33,600 nucleotides of DNA from Betaproteobacteria bacterium (GCA_009919175.1 RGCL01000027.1:1-33600); one strand, 5' to 3'. Shown: positions 12,214-21,290, counted from the first letter of the stretch. Translations and numbers: made by a program. Notes: generated by a model not told the origin, from the letters alone.

Positions 12214-15200
12214 TCACATGCTGCGTCGGTACTGACCACCCACTTCAAACAAGGCGTTGGTGATCTGGCCCAGTGAGCAGCAGCGCACCGCGTCCATCAG
12301 CACCTCAAAGACGTTGCTGTTGTCGATCACGGCCTGTTGCAAGCGCTTGAGCATGACCGCCGACTTGTCGGCATGCCGGGTATGGAAATCCTGCAAGCGC
12401 TGGAGCTGGCTTTGCTTTTCGTCTTCGGTCGAACGAGCCAGCTCGATGCTCTCGGGCACGGGGTCGCCATGCGGGTTGCGGAAGGTGTTCACACCAATGA
12501 TGGGGTACTCGCCGGTGTGCTTGAGCATTTCGTAATGCATGCTCTCTTCCTGGATCTTGCTGCGCTGGTAGCCAGTCTCCATGGCGCCCAGCACGCCGCC
12601 ACGTTCGGCGATGCGTTCAAACTCTGAGAGCACGGCCTCTTCCACCAGCTCGGTGAGCTCGTCGATGATGAAGGCGCCCTGGTTGGGGTTTTCGTTTTTG
12701 GCCAGACCCCACTCGCGGTTGATGATGAGCTGAATCGCCATGGCGCGGCGCACCGACTCCTCGGTGGGGGTGGTGATGGCCTCATCAAAGGCGTTGGTGT
12801 GCAAGCTGTTGCAGTTGTCGTAGATGGCGATCAAGGCTTGCAGCGTGGTGCGGATGTCGTTGAACTGGATTTCTTGCGCGTGCAGGCTGCGGCCACTGGT
12901 CTGGATGTGGTACTTCAACTTTTGGCTGCGCTCGTTGGCGCCGTATTTTTCTTTCATGGCCACGGCCCAAATGCGCCTGGCCACGCGACCCAGCACGGTG
13001 TATTCGGGATCCATGCCATTGCTGAAGAAGAACGACAAGTTGGGGGCAAAGTCGTCGATGTGCATGCCCCGCGCCAGATAGGCCTCGACAAACGTGAAGC
13101 CGTTGGAGAGGGTGAAGGCCAGCTGGCTGATGGGGTTGGCGCCAGCCTCGGCAATGTGATAGCCGCTGATGGAGACGCTGTAGAAGTTGCGCACGTTGTG
13201 GTGCACAAAGTACTGCGCAATGTCGCCCATGACCTTGAGGCTGAACTCGGTCGAGAAGATGCAGGTGTTTTGCCCCTGGTCTTCCTTGAGGATGTCGGCC
13301 TGCACCGTGCCACGCACATTGGCCAGCACCCATTCGCGGATCTTGGCGCTTTCGGTGTCGGTGGGCTCGCGGCCGTTGTCAGCCCTGAACTTGTCCATGT
13401 TCTGGTCAATGGCGGTGTTCATGAACATCGCCAGGATGGCTGGGGCCGGGCCGTTGATGGTCATGGACACGCTGGTGCTGGGGTTGCACAGGTCAAAGCC
13501 GCTGTAGAGCACCTTCATGTCGTCCAGGGTGGCAATGCTCACCCCCGAGTTGCCGACCTTGCCATAGATGTCAGGGCGCAGGTCGGGGTCGTTGCCGTAG
13601 AGCGTGACCGAATCAAAGGCAGTGGAGAGGCGCTTGGCGGGCATGCCCTCGCTCACCAGCTTGAAGCGGCGGTTGGTGCGGAAGGCATCGCCTTCACCGG
13701 CAAACATGCGGGTGGGGTCTTCGCCCTCGCGCTTGAAGGCGAAGGTGCCCGAGGTGTAGGGGAAGCTGCCCGGAGCGTTGTCGAGCATGAGCCACTTGAG
13801 CACTTCGCCGTCGTCCTCGTATTTGGGCAAGGCCACTTTGCGGATCTTGTTGCCACTCAGGGTGGTGTGGGTGAGGGCTGTGCGGATTTCCTTGTCGCGG
13901 ATCTTGACCACATATTCGTCGCCGCTGTAGGCCTGCTGCATGTCTGGCCATTGCGCGAGGAGTTTGCGGGCAGCGGGATCGAGGTCCATCTCGCGGTGCT
14001 GGGCCAGGTCCAGCGCTGCCTCGGCGGCTTTGGCGCGATCGGCCTTGTCGGCTTGCAACATGCGCGCTGCAGCCCTGAGCTGCTGGATTTCACGCGCGAG
14101 GCGCGACTGCTTGATGGCTTTGGCTTTGTAGCCGCGCACCGTGTCCGAGATTTCGGCGAGGTAGCGCGTGCGTGCCGGCGGCACGATGGGCGCCTGGTTG
14201 GTGCTGTGTCTCACGCTCACCTGGGGCAGGCGCGAGGCCTGGATGGGCAAGCCGAGTTCTTTGATGCGGTCACGCAAGGCCTGGTAGAGGGCGGTGACCC
14301 CATCGTCGTTGAAGCGGCTGGCCATGGTGCCAAACACCGGCATGGTTTGTGGCGACTCGTGCCAGGCTTCGCGGTTGCGCTGCACTTGCTTGGCCACATC
14401 GCGCCAGGCATCGAGCGCACCCTTGCGGTCGAACTTGTTGATGGCCACGAATTCGGCAAAGTCCAGCATGTCGATTTTTTCGAGCTGGCTGGCCGCCCCA
14501 AATTCAGGGGTCATCACGTACATGGGCACGTCCACGTGCGGCACGATGGCCGCGTCACCCTGGCCAATGCCCGAGGTTTCGACGATGACCAGGTCAAAGC
14601 CGGCGCATTTGCATGCGGCGATCACATCGGGCAACGCGGCGCTGATTTCGCTGCCAAAGTCGCGCGTGGCCAGCGAGCGCATGAAGATGCGCTGATGCTG
14701 GGACCAGGGGCCAATGGCGTTCATGCGGATGCGGTCGCCCAGCAATGCGCCGCCGCTCTTGCGGCGCGAAGGGTCGATGGAGATGACGGCCACGTGCAGG
14801 CGGTCGTCCTGGTCCAGGCGCAAGCGGCGGATCAATTCATCGGTCAGCGACGACTTGCCCGCGCCGCCTGTGCCGGTGATGCCCAGCACGGGCACACGGT
14901 GTTGGGCGGCTTGCTGGGTCAGCGCCTGGCGCAGGCCATCCGAGGCGGTCTGGTTTTCCAGAGCCGAGACCAGGCGCGAGAGGGTGCGCCAGGCCGCATC
15001 GGTGTGGCCTTGCAAGGCCGGCAGATCTTTGCCCGACCACTCGGGCGTGGCCACGTCGCAGCGCATGATCATCTCGCCGATCATGCCGGCCAAGCCCATG
15101 CGCTGGCCGTCCTCGGGGCTGTAGATGCGGGTCACGCCATAGGCATGCAATTCGCGGATCTCGGCAGGCACGATCACGCCGCCGCCGCCGCCAAAGACCT

Positions 15201-15507
15201 GGATGTTCTCGCCGCCGCGCGCGCGCAACTGGTCGATCATGTACTTGAAGTATTCAACGTGACCGCCCTGATAGGAGCTCACGGCAATGCCTTGGGCGTC
15301 TTCTTGCAGGGCGGCGGTCACGACCTCGTCCACCGACCGGTTGTGGCCCAGGTGGATCACCTCGGCGCCCATGCCCTGCAGGATGCGGCGCATGATGTTG
15401 ATGGCGGCGTCGTGCCCGTCAAACAGGCTCGCCGCAGTGACAAAACGCACCTTGTGCTGGGGGCGGTATTCAGCCAGGGCTTTGAATTCGGCGGATAAAT
15501 CGGTCAT
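12214..15507 (-). CDS. icmF: Fused isobutyryl-CoA mutase (IcmF)
   Basis: IcmF interconverts isobutyryl-CoA and n-butyryl-CoA using adenosylcobalamin and carries its own G-protein chaperone. The 1097-residue product has three parts in the usual order. The B12-binding domain has DGHD with cobalt-ligand H32, then SSYQGGH and GGGGG. A MeaB-like GTPase domain has a P-loop [12 protein letters not shown] at 209-220 and NKFD at 357-360. The mutase barrel runs from about 550 to the end. Two residues separate it from methylmalonyl-CoA mutase: F589 in SGTFAFKR replaces the mutase Tyr, and Q746 in GQNTCIF replaces the Arg that binds the substrate carboxylate. I chose the ATG at 15507 because GAGGAG precedes it closely; a GTG 15 bases upstream is less likely. 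A 20-bp palindrome lies about 20 bases upstream. Confidence 0.95.
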   Translation of the reverse strand: MTDLSAEFKALAEYRPQHKVRFVTAASLFDGHDAAINIMRRILQGMGAEVIHLGHNRSVDEVVTAALQEDAQGIAVSSYQGGHVEYFKYMIDQLRARGGENIQVFGGGGGVIVPAEIRELHAYGVTRIYSPEDGQRMGLAGMIGEMIMRCDVATPEWSGKDLPALQGHTDAAWRTLSRLVSALENQTASDGLRQALTQQAAQHRVPVLGITGTGGAGKSSLTDELIRRLRLDQDDRLHVAVISIDPSRRKSGGALLGDRIRMNAIGPWSQHQRIFMRSLATRDFGSEISAALPDVIAACKCAGFDLVIVETSGIGQGDAAIVPHVDVPMYVMTPEFGAASQLEKIDMLDFAEFVAINKFDRKGALDAWRDVAKQVQRNREAWHESPQTMPVFGTMASRFNDDGVTALYQALRDRIKELGLPIQASRLPQVSVRHSTNQAPIVPPARTRYLAEISDTVRGYKAKAIKQSRLAREIQQLRAAARMLQADKADRAKAAEAALDLAQHREMDLDPAARKLLAQWPDMQQAYSGDEYVVKIRDKEIRTALTHTTLSGNKIRKVALPKYEDDGEVLKWLMLDNAPGSFPYTSGTFAFKREGEDPTRMFAGEGDAFRTNRRFKLVSEGMPAKRLSTAFDSVTLYGNDPDLRPDIYGKVGNSGVSIATLDDMKVLYSGFDLCNPSTSVSMTINGPAPAILAMFMNTAIDQNMDKFRADNGREPTDTESAKIREWVLANVRGTVQADILKEDQGQNTCIFSTEFSLKVMGDIAQYFVHHNVRNFYSVSISGYHIAEAGANPISQLAFTLSNGFTFVEAYLARGMHIDDFAPNLSFFFSNGMDPEYTVLGRVARRIWAVAMKEKYGANERSQKLKYHIQTSGRSLHAQEIQFNDIRTTLQALIAIYDNCNSLHTNAFDEAITTPTEESVRRAMAIQLIINREWGLAKNENPNQGAFIIDELTELVEEAVLSEFERIAERGGVLGAMETGYQRSKIQEESMHYEMLKHTGEYPIIGVNTFRNPHGDPVPESIELARSTEDEKQSQLQRLQDFHTRHADKSAVMLKRLQQAVIDNSNVFEVLMDAVRCCSLGQITNALFEVGGQYRRSM

Positions 15508-15527
15508 GGGGACTCCTCGCACGGCAG

Positions 15528-15547
15528 TTGACGTTACGTAACGTCAA
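15528..15547. promoter_or_regulatory. 20-bp perfect palindrome, probable icmF operator
   Basis: TTGACGTTACGTAACGTCAA is a perfect 20-base palindrome between the icmF start and the amidase gene. On the icmF strand it begins at the last base of a TATGAT -10-like box (15547-15552), so a bound protein would block initiation. The final amidase codons and its TAA stop (15534-15536) lie inside it. Its length and ACGT-containing arms resemble sites of MerR-family regulators of branched-chain acyl-CoA catabolism (LiuR type); that assignment is inference. Confidence 0.7.
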
Positions 15548-16997
15548 TCATAGCGGCTTGTGGTTTTTGGTTTAGCACATCGGTGACCAGGCTTTCGTGG
15601 GCCAAAGCCAGGCGCAGCAAATGCGCTTCGGCCATGGGTTTGGCCATGACTTGCAAGCCCATGGGCAGGCCTTGGGGGCCAAAGCCTGCGGGCAGGCTGA
15701 TGGCGGGCAGGCCGCCCAGCGTGGCGTAAATCACCACCTCCATCCAGCGGTGGTAGGTGTCCATCTGCACGTCACCGTTGGCCGTGCGGATGGAGGCAGG
15801 CCAGCGCCATTCGATGGGGAAGGGCCACACCTGGGCGCTGGGCAAGACGAGGAAGTCCACCTTGTCGAAGAGGCTCAGCAGGTGGTGATAAAAGCGCGTG
15901 CGCTCCACACTGGCCGAGAGGAAATCGTTGGCGCTCAGGCCTTGCGCCTGGTCGGCCTCCCACAAGGCCTCGGGTTTCATGCGCTCGCGGTTGGCGGGTT
16001 GCAGCAAAAACGGTGCGAGCCGGGAGGCCACCAGCACCTTGCGCCAGGCCAGCCAACAGTCCCAAACGCGGTGCGGGTCGTGACCCAGCCCCATGGGCTG
16101 CACTGTCGCGCCAGCGTCAGACAGGCGCTTCAAGCTGGCCTCGCAGGTCTGCAACACCCCGTCTTCCATGGGCAAGTAGCCCTCAAGGTTGCCCAGCCAC
16201 CCCAGCTTCACGCCTTGGAGTGGCAAGGGCGTGAGGCTGCTCGCGGGTGGCAAGCCCTCGGTCAAGCTCAGCGGCGACTGCGCCGAGTGGCCGGACTGGA
16301 TGCACAGCAGGTGCGCGAGGTCGCTCACGGTGCGCGCCATGGGGCCGTCGGTGCCCAATTGGCTCACCCATACGTCCAGCGCGGGTTCCATGGGGATGCG
16401 CCCTTGTGATGGGCGCATGGCATAGATGTGGTTCCAGCCCGCCGGGTTGCGCAGGCTGCCCATGAAGTCCGAGCCATCGGCCACGGGCACGAGGTCCAAG
16501 GCCAGGGCAACGGCTGCGCCACCGCTGCTGCCGCCTGCGCTGCGGCTGGGGTCATAGGCATTGCGTGTGGGGCCAAACACCTCGTTGAAGGTGTGCGAGC
16601 CCAGACCAAATTCGGGCGTGTTGGTTTTGCCGATCACGATGGCGCCTGCGGCCTTCATGCGCGCCAGGGTGGTGCTGTCCTGGTTGGGGACAAAGTTCGC
16701 CATGAGCGGCGAGCCCAGAGTGGTGCGCACGCCTTGGCTAAGCACCAAGTCTTTGACGGCCAGGGGAAAGCCATGCATCCAGCCCCGTGAATGACCGCGT
16801 GCGAGCTCACTGTCGCACTCGTCAGCTTGAGCGAGCAGGCGGCTTTCGTCAACCAGCGATACGATGGCGTTGAATCGGGGATTGAGGACCGCGATGCGCC
16901 TGAGGTGGGCCTGCATGACTTCGCGGCAAGACACTGTTTTCTGGTGAATGGCTTGGGAGAGCGCACAAGCACTCCAGGAGGTGAGGTCTTGATTCAT
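15534..16997 (-). CDS. Amidase (amidase signature family)
   Basis: Amidase-signature enzymes hydrolyse C-N bonds with a Ser-cisSer-Lys triad. The 487-residue product shows all parts: Lys82 in GFPLAVKDL, the GGSSGG motif at about 155-160, and the nucleophile Ser181 in [12 protein letters not shown]. The start region ([13 protein letters not shown]) and NPRFNAIV match the family. The substrate cannot be told; this is not a GatA by context, since no gatB or gatC is present. I chose ATG 16997 because an in-frame start at 17066 would overlap the divergent coaX gene by about 30 bases and add an untypical N-terminus. No clear Shine-Dalgarno is seen. The stop lies inside the icmF operator, so the gene runs into the icmF promoter in the same direction. 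Confidence 0.9.
   Translation of the reverse strand: MNQDLTSWSACALSQAIHQKTVSCREVMQAHLRRIAVLNPRFNAIVSLVDESRLLAQADECDSELARGHSRGWMHGFPLAVKDLVLSQGVRTTLGSPLMANFVPNQDSTTLARMKAAGAIVIGKTNTPEFGLGSHTFNEVFGPTRNAYDPSRSAGGSSGGAAVALALDLVPVADGSDFMGSLRNPAGWNHIYAMRPSQGRIPMEPALDVWVSQLGTDGPMARTVSDLAHLLCIQSGHSAQSPLSLTEGLPPASSLTPLPLQGVKLGWLGNLEGYLPMEDGVLQTCEASLKRLSDAGATVQPMGLGHDPHRVWDCWLAWRKVLVASRLAPFLLQPANRERMKPEALWEADQAQGLSANDFLSASVERTRFYHHLLSLFDKVDFLVLPSAQVWPFPIEWRWPASIRTANGDVQMDTYHRWMEVVIYATLGGLPAISLPAGFGPQGLPMGLQVMAKPMAEAHLLRLALAHESLVTDVLNQKPQAAMIDVT
15547..15552 (-). promoter_or_regulatory. Possible -10 box of icmF
   Basis: On the minus strand the sequence reads TATGAT, one mismatch from the sigma-70 consensus, about 40 bases upstream of the icmF ATG. 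No strong -35 is visible 17-19 bases further up, so activator help or weak basal activity is possible. Confidence 0.4.
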
Positions 16998-17034
16998 GAG
17001 GGGTTTGACATAATGGTCCGAAGCAGGTCGCATC

Positions 17035-17814
17035 ATGACATTTTTCGCAATCGATGTCGGTAACACACGTTTGAAGTGGGCTCAGTACGAGTCCATGGCT
17101 CGTGGCGCTCGGCTCATCTCCCAAGGCGCGGTGTTCCTGGAGCACATTGACCGCCTGGCCGAGTTCGAGTGGCATCGCCTGGCCGCACCCACGCGCGTGC
17201 TGGGTTGCGTGGTGGCGGGCGAAGCCATCCGCCGCCGCATCGAAGCTCAATTGGAGCACTGGGATGTGGTGCCCAGCTGGGTGGTGCCCTCGGCTGAAGA
17301 GGCGGGGCTCAAAAATGGGTACGACCACCCCATGCGCCTGGGCGCAGACCGCTGGGTGGCCATGGTGGGCGCCAGGCATCGCATGCTCGATCAATGTCAG
17401 GGGCAGCCGCCCAGGCCCCTGGTGGTGGTCATGGTGGGCACGGCGGTCACCGTCGAGGCCATCGACCACGAAGGCCATTTCCTGGGCGGCCTCATCCTGC
17501 CCGGTCACGGCATCATGCTGCGCGCCCTCGAATCGGGCACGGCGGGTTTGCACGTGCCAACCGGCGAAGTCAAGACATTCCCCACCAACACCAGCGACGC
17601 CCTCACCAGTGGCGGGACCTTCGCAATCGCTGGCGCCATCGAGCGCATGCACAGGCACCTGAGCGAGCGCTGCGGCCAGGCCCCCTTGTGCTACATGACA
17701 GGCGGCGCGGGCTGGAAGATGGCGCCGAGCATGACCGTTCCTTTTGAGCTGGTTGAAGGCCTGATTTTTGAGGGCTTGCTGACGCTCGCGCGACATCGCT
17801 GGCCTGCGGGCTGA
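17035..17814 (+). CDS. coaX: Type III pantothenate kinase
   Basis: CoaX phosphorylates pantothenate, the first step of coenzyme A synthesis, in the cytoplasm. The 259-residue product has the ASKHA-fold motifs of the type III enzymes: the phosphate-1 loop DVGNTRLKW (7-15), the GADRW pantothenate-site motif (103-107), and the [13 protein letters not shown] segment followed by GGLILPG. The start ATG gives [11 protein letters not shown], the expected beginning; the Shine-Dalgarno is weak (GCAGG). In many Burkholderiales birA lies next to coaX, but here the neighbour is a divergent amidase. A hairpin with four Ts follows the stop. Confidence 0.95.
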   Translation: MTFFAIDVGNTRLKWAQYESMARGARLISQGAVFLEHIDRLAEFEWHRLAAPTRVLGCVVAGEAIRRRIEAQLEHWDVVPSWVVPSAEEAGLKNGYDHPMRLGADRWVAMVGARHRMLDQCQGQPPRPLVVVMVGTAVTVEAIDHEGHFLGGLILPGHGIMLRALESGTAGLHVPTGEVKTFPTNTSDALTSGGTFAIAGAIERMHRHLSERCGQAPLCYMTGGAGWKMAPSMTVPFELVEGLIFEGLLTLARHRWPAG

Positions 17815-17831
17815 TCCCGAGCCGGTTTCAG

Positions 17832-17870
17832 GGCGCGTCGCCTCGTGAAAACCCGGGGTACGCGCCTTTT
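17832..17870 (+). terminator. Possible terminator after coaX
   Basis: A 7-bp GC-rich stem (GGCGCGT at 17832-17838 and ACGCGCC at 17860-17866) is followed directly by TTTT. The 21-base loop is long, so it is weaker than a typical intrinsic terminator. Confidence 0.4.
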
Positions 17871-17926
17871 GGGGCCATCAGGTTATTCCTCAGGCGCGTT
17901 TCAAAGGCTTGGTTTATCCTAGGGTC

Positions 17927-19117
17927 ATGAACCTCCTCGACGACATCGTGGCGCAAGCCCAGCAACTCACGGCCATCCGCCGTGACATCCATGCCAACCC
18001 CGAGTTGTGCTTTGACGAACACCGCACCGCCCAGGTGGTCAAAGACAAGCTCACCGAATGGGGCATTCCTTTCGAAGAAGGCATCGGTGGCACGGGCGTG
18101 GTGGGCATCCTCCAATGCGGTCAGTCCACGCGGGCCATTGGCCTGCGTGCCGACATGGATGCGCTCCCCATCCAGGAGCGCAACACCTTTGATCACGCCA
18201 GCCGCAAGCCTGGACACATGCACGCCTGCGGGCACGATGGCCATGTGGCCACCTTGCTTGCAGCCGCCCAACACCTGGCCAAGCACCGCCAGTTCGATGG
18301 CACTGTGTATTTCATCTTCCAGCCCGCCGAGGAAGGCGGTGGCGGCGCACGCGAGATGATCAAGGACGGCTTGATGAAGCGCTTTCCCATGGAGCAAGTC
18401 TTTGGCCTGCACAACTGGCCTGGCATGCCCACGGGTCACTTTGCCGTGAGCCCTGGCCCGGTCATGGCCTCGAGCAACGAATTCAAGATCACCGTCAGGG
18501 GCAAGGGCAGCCACGCTGCATTGCCCCACGATGGGATTGACCCCGTGCCCGTGGCTTGCCAAATGGTGCAAGCCTTTCAAACCATCATCTCGCGCAACAA
18601 AAAGCCCGTCGATGCGGGCGTGATCTCGGTCACCATGATCCACGCGGGCGAAGCCACCAACGTCGTGCCCAACAGCTGCGAATTGCAGGGCACGGTGCGC
18701 ACTTTCTCAATTGGCGTGCTCGACCTCATCGAGGAGCGCATGCGGCAGGTGGCGCATCACGTGGCCGCCGCGCACAACGCGACGGTGGACTTTGAGTTCA
18801 AGCGCAACTACCCGCCCACCATTAACCACGAAGGCCCCAGCGCCTTTGTGCGCAAGGTGCTCGAAGACATGGTGGGTCCGGACCATGTCCATGCACAAGA
18901 GCCCACCATGGGGGCTGAAGACTTCTCCTACATGCTGCTCGAAAAGCCGGGCTGCTATTTCTTCATGGCCAACGGCATGGGCGACCACCGCATGCCCGGT
19001 CACGGCGAAGGCCCCTGCACCCTGCACAACCCCAGCTACGACTTCAACGACGACCTCATCCCCCTGGGCGGCACAGCCTGGGTGCGTTTGGTGCAGGCGT
19101 ATTTCGCCAAGGCTTGA
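17927..19117 (+). CDS. M20 family amidohydrolase (hippurate hydrolase / aminoacylase type)
   Basis: The 396-residue product belongs to the M20D group of metal-dependent amidohydrolases, which cleave N-acyl amino acids such as hippurate. Predicted metal ligands are C101 and H103 in HACGHDGH, E135/E136 in PAEEGGGG, H162 in LHNWPGMPTG, and a late His in LHNPSYDFND. The dimerisation lid lies between about residues 180 and 290 (GKGSHAALPHDGIDP, GEATNVVPNSCELQGTVR). No signal peptide is seen, so it is cytoplasmic. I chose ATG 17927 (MNLLDDIVAQAQ), the standard family start, over an upstream in-frame codon at 17909. Its exact substrate cannot be determined. It is convergent with the TetR gene. Confidence 0.92.
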   Translation: MNLLDDIVAQAQQLTAIRRDIHANPELCFDEHRTAQVVKDKLTEWGIPFEEGIGGTGVVGILQCGQSTRAIGLRADMDALPIQERNTFDHASRKPGHMHACGHDGHVATLLAAAQHLAKHRQFDGTVYFIFQPAEEGGGGAREMIKDGLMKRFPMEQVFGLHNWPGMPTGHFAVSPGPVMASSNEFKITVRGKGSHAALPHDGIDPVPVACQMVQAFQTIISRNKKPVDAGVISVTMIHAGEATNVVPNSCELQGTVRTFSIGVLDLIEERMRQVAHHVAAAHNATVDFEFKRNYPPTINHEGPSAFVRKVLEDMVGPDHVHAQEPTMGAEDFSYMLLEKPGCYFFMANGMGDHRMPGHGEGPCTLHNPSYDFNDDLIPLGGTAWVRLVQAYFAKA

Positions 19118-19124
19118 GCCTGGC

Positions 19125-19155
19125 GGCGGCGCTGCCCTGTGCGGGCACCGCTGCC
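19125..19155. terminator. Hairpin between convergent M20 and TetR genes
   Basis: GGCGGCG-C-TGCCC pairs with GGGCA-C-CGCTGCC around a 5-base loop (TGTGC). The stem has twelve pairs with one C-C mismatch and one G-T pair. It starts 7 bases after the M20 stop. There is no T-run on either side, so this would be an atypical or Rho-assisted terminator. Confidence 0.4.
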
Positions 19156-19185
19156 TGTGGCCGCGAGTCGATTGCCTTCGCGCCT

Positions 19186-19845
19186 TCAGGGGCTGGGCAT
19201 GTAAGCCGTGCGCAGCTGCCGAAGGTGCTCGCGTGAAGCGGCATCGAGGTGCGGCAACAACAACCCCATGACGTGCAAGGCCCCGCGCAAGACGCTGCGC
19301 TGGGCATGCTCATCGGCCATGGCATGGCGCGGGTCGCGCACATATTCGTAGCTCAACCACCACGTCAGCATCACCACCATGTGCACCGCAAGGTCGTCGC
19401 GGTCGCTGGATTCAAGCTGGAGCACCCCCGCATGCGATAAGCCCTGCAACATGCCCTTGAAGGCTGAGGTCTTGTCCAGCAGCACGTTCTTCATGGACTG
19501 TTCGAGGTGGCGGTTGTTGCTCAGCAGGTGATTGATGTCGCGATAGAGGAAGCGGTAGGCCCACACGCGCTCAAAGAGCGCATGCAGGAAAAACCAGGCG
19601 TTTTCCACATCGCCCACATCGGGCGCGGCCGGCAGGAGTTCATTGAGGTGCTGCACATACTGGTCGAACAAGGCATTGACCAAGACGTCTTTGGCCGGGA
19701 AGTGATAGTAGAGGTTGCCCGGACTGATGTTGAGCTCGCTGGAGATCTGGGCTGTTGACACCCCCGGCTCGCCGTACCGGTTGAACAAGGCCAGCGAGGT
19801 GTCGAGGATGCGCTCGGCGGTGCGCCTGGGGGCTTTGCGTGCCAT
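19186..19845 (-). CDS. TetR family transcriptional regulator
   Basis: The 219-residue product has a TetR-type N-terminal DNA-binding domain: RILDTSLALFNRYGEPGVSTAQISSEL with recognition helix ISPGNLYYHFPAKDVLV at about 41-56. A helical ligand domain follows, including an FLYRDINHLLSNNRHL segment typical of the C-terminal repressor domain PF13972. The ligand and targets are unknown. It lies 74 bases downstream of the phasin gene on the same strand, so it could be cotranscribed with it and control carbon-storage or acyl-CoA genes; that is inference from position only. Confidence 0.9.
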   Translation of the reverse strand: MARKAPRRTAERILDTSLALFNRYGEPGVSTAQISSELNISPGNLYYHFPAKDVLVNALFDQYVQHLNELLPAAPDVGDVENAWFFLHALFERVWAYRFLYRDINHLLSNNRHLEQSMKNVLLDKTSAFKGMLQGLSHAGVLQLESSDRDDLAVHMVVMLTWWLSYEYVRDPRHAMADEHAQRSVLRGALHVMGLLLPHLDAASREHLRQLRTAYMPSP

Positions 19846-19919
19846 GGGCTAAGCGGCGCTCAGGGTTGAGGTGAGCGAGGCGGGACCTTGGATCCCAGGG
19901 GCATTGCGTGGATCGGCCA

Positions 19920-20468
19920 TCAGGTTTTGGAGCGCCCGGTTGATCGCGCAGAGGCACGTGCAGTTTGGGATTTGCCCGCTGCCGGTGCTGTGCTGGCTTT
20001 GCGGGTCTTTTTGGCTGCCGCAGGCGTGGCCGGGGTCGAGCCCGAGCGCGCCGCAGCCTTGCCCGCCGCAGCGGCGCGGCTTGCGCCCATGAGGGCTTCT
20101 TCCAGTGCCCGCACGCGGTGCTGCAAGGCCAGCCAGTCCTGGGGCGTGGGGTAGCCCTGTCGGATGAGTGCCTTGATCACCCGGTCCTCAAAAATCGTCT
20201 CCAGCCTGTCCACCGAGGTCACGGTCTTGTTGGAGATTTGCTCGGCCATGTCACTCATGCGTTGCGTGGCCTGGCTCCATTTTTCTTCGGCCACGGCCTG
20301 GGTCTTGCGCTGGATGCTCAAGCCGTCGTTGACCAGGTTTTCAAACACCTTGCCCCCTTCTTGCTGGGCTTTGGAAAACGCGCCCACGCCGGCCAGCCAG
20401 ATTTGCTGGGCAGATTCGCGCATGGCATCGGTCAAGTGCATGGGGTCGAATGGGGGTGGCTTGGTCAT
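19920..20468 (-). CDS. Phasin family (PhaF/PhaI-type) polyhydroxyalkanoate granule protein
   Basis: The 182-residue product has the phasin N-terminal helix pattern (ESAQQIWLAGVGAFSKAQQEG, then KVFENLVNDG), a coiled region, and the helix DRVIKALIRQGYPTPQDWLALQHRVRALEEAL. It ends in an Ala/Lys/Arg-rich tail of about 50 residues. That layout is typical of PhaF/PhaI-type phasins, which coat PHA granules and, through basic tails, bind DNA. I chose ATG 20468, which is preceded by GGAGGA at good spacing. The longer open frame upstream is antisense to the cis-prenyltransferase gene and not real. PHA metabolism in this organism is implied but no PHA synthase is in the window. Confidence 0.85.
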   Translation of the reverse strand: MTKPPPFDPMHLTDAMRESAQQIWLAGVGAFSKAQQEGGKVFENLVNDGLSIQRKTQAVAEEKWSQATQRMSDMAEQISNKTVTSVDRLETIFEDRVIKALIRQGYPTPQDWLALQHRVRALEEALMGASRAAAAGKAAARSGSTPATPAAAKKTRKASTAPAAGKSQTARASARSTGRSKT

Positions 20469-20495
20469 GTGCAGTCCTCCAAGGATGCGATGGGG

Positions 20496-20511
20496 AGTGG
20501 ATGAATCCACT
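20496..20511. promoter_or_regulatory. Inverted repeat between phasin and uppS starts
   Basis: AGTGGATGAATCCACT has 7-base arms (AGTGGAT / ATCCACT) around a GA centre. It lies in the 60-base divergent intergenic region, and a TAGAAT -10-like box (20516-20521) for the rightward gene is just beside it. It could be a shared operator; no protein can be named. Confidence 0.45.
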
Positions 20512-20528
20512 TTACTAGAATCTGGGCC

Positions 20529-21263
20529 ATGAGCATCCCTCAACACATCGCCATCATCATGGACGGTAATGGCCGCTGGGCCAAGCGCCGCATGATGCCG
20601 CGTTCGGTGGGGCATTTGCGCGGGGCAGCCAACTTGCGCAGTGCCGCGCGCTGGTGTGCCACCCACGGTGTGCGTTACCTCACCGTGTTTGCCTTCAGCA
20701 CCGAGAACTGGCGCCGCCCCCCCGAAGAGGTGTCCATGCTCATGGAGCTCTTTGGCCAATACCTGGAGCGCGAGATTGCCGCCTTGGTGGATGCGGACAT
20801 CCGCTTGCGAGTGATCGGTGACCGCAGCGGTTTTGACCCCGACATCCAGTCGCGCATTGCCCACGCCGAGGCCGCCACGGCGGATCAAACCCGTTTTCAC
20901 CTCACGATTGCGGCCAACTACGGCGGCCAGTGGGACATCCTTCAGGCCATGCGCCGCTGGCAGGCGCAGCACCCGGGGCGCGATGTGAGCGAGCTCACCG
21001 AACAAGCCCTCGCTGCCCATCTGAGCACCGCCGATTTGCCTGAACCCGACTTGCTCATTCGCACCGGTGGCGAGCAGCGCATCAGCAACTTCATGATCTG
21101 GCAAATGGCCTACACCGAGCTGTATTTCACCGATGTGTTCTGGCCGGAGTTCAAGGAAGAGCACTTTGAGAAGGCCTTGCTCTCCTACCAGAGCCGGGTT
21201 CGCCGCTTTGGTCAAACGGATGAGCAAGTCGCCCAAGGGCTCTTGAGTGCCCGCCAAGCCTGA
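20529..21263 (+). CDS. uppS: Isoprenyl transferase (undecaprenyl diphosphate synthase type)
   Basis: This is a cis-prenyltransferase that elongates farnesyl diphosphate with isopentenyl diphosphate to make the polyprenyl carrier for cell-wall precursors. The 244-residue protein has all family motifs: IAIIMDGNGRWAKRR with the catalytic Asp in the first block, GHLRGA, TVFAFSTENWRRP, and the C-terminal PDLLIRTGGEQRISNFMIWQ with YTELYF. Length is normal. Betaproteobacterial uppS usually sits in a frr-uppS-cdsA-dxr-bamA cluster; here it stands alone, divergent from a phasin gene, so it may be a second copy. The start lacks a clear Shine-Dalgarno and a TAGAAT box lies only about 8 bases upstream, which hints at a very short leader. 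Confidence 0.92.
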   Translation: MSIPQHIAIIMDGNGRWAKRRMMPRSVGHLRGAANLRSAARWCATHGVRYLTVFAFSTENWRRPPEEVSMLMELFGQYLEREIAALVDADIRLRVIGDRSGFDPDIQSRIAHAEAATADQTRFHLTIAANYGGQWDILQAMRRWQAQHPGRDVSELTEQALAAHLSTADLPEPDLLIRTGGEQRISNFMIWQMAYTELYFTDVFWPEFKEEHFEKALLSYQSRVRRFGQTDEQVAQGLLSARQA

Positions 21264-21290
21264 GCCAGGTGGCTTGGTCTAGAATCTTTT
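21254..21290 (+). terminator. Possible terminator at the end of uppS
   Basis: CCAAGCC (21254-21260) and GGCTTGG (21271-21277) form a 7-bp stem enclosing the uppS stop codon; TTTT follows after a 9-base spacer. A TAGAAT box, possibly the -10 of the next gene, starts right after the stem. The T-run is not adjacent to the stem, so this is tentative. Confidence 0.35.

Noticed and set aside
12799-15498. An 899-codon open frame on the plus strand
   Set aside because: It lies entirely antisense to icmF, whose domains and motifs are intact. Its translation is low-complexity (Gly/Ala/His/Val-rich) with no recognisable domain, as expected of a high-GC codon-bias shadow.
20469-21257. Upstream extension of the phasin open frame to 445 codons
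   Set aside because: The extra part is antisense to the cis-prenyltransferase gene. The phasin start at 20468 has a strong Shine-Dalgarno and gives a normal phasin N-terminus.
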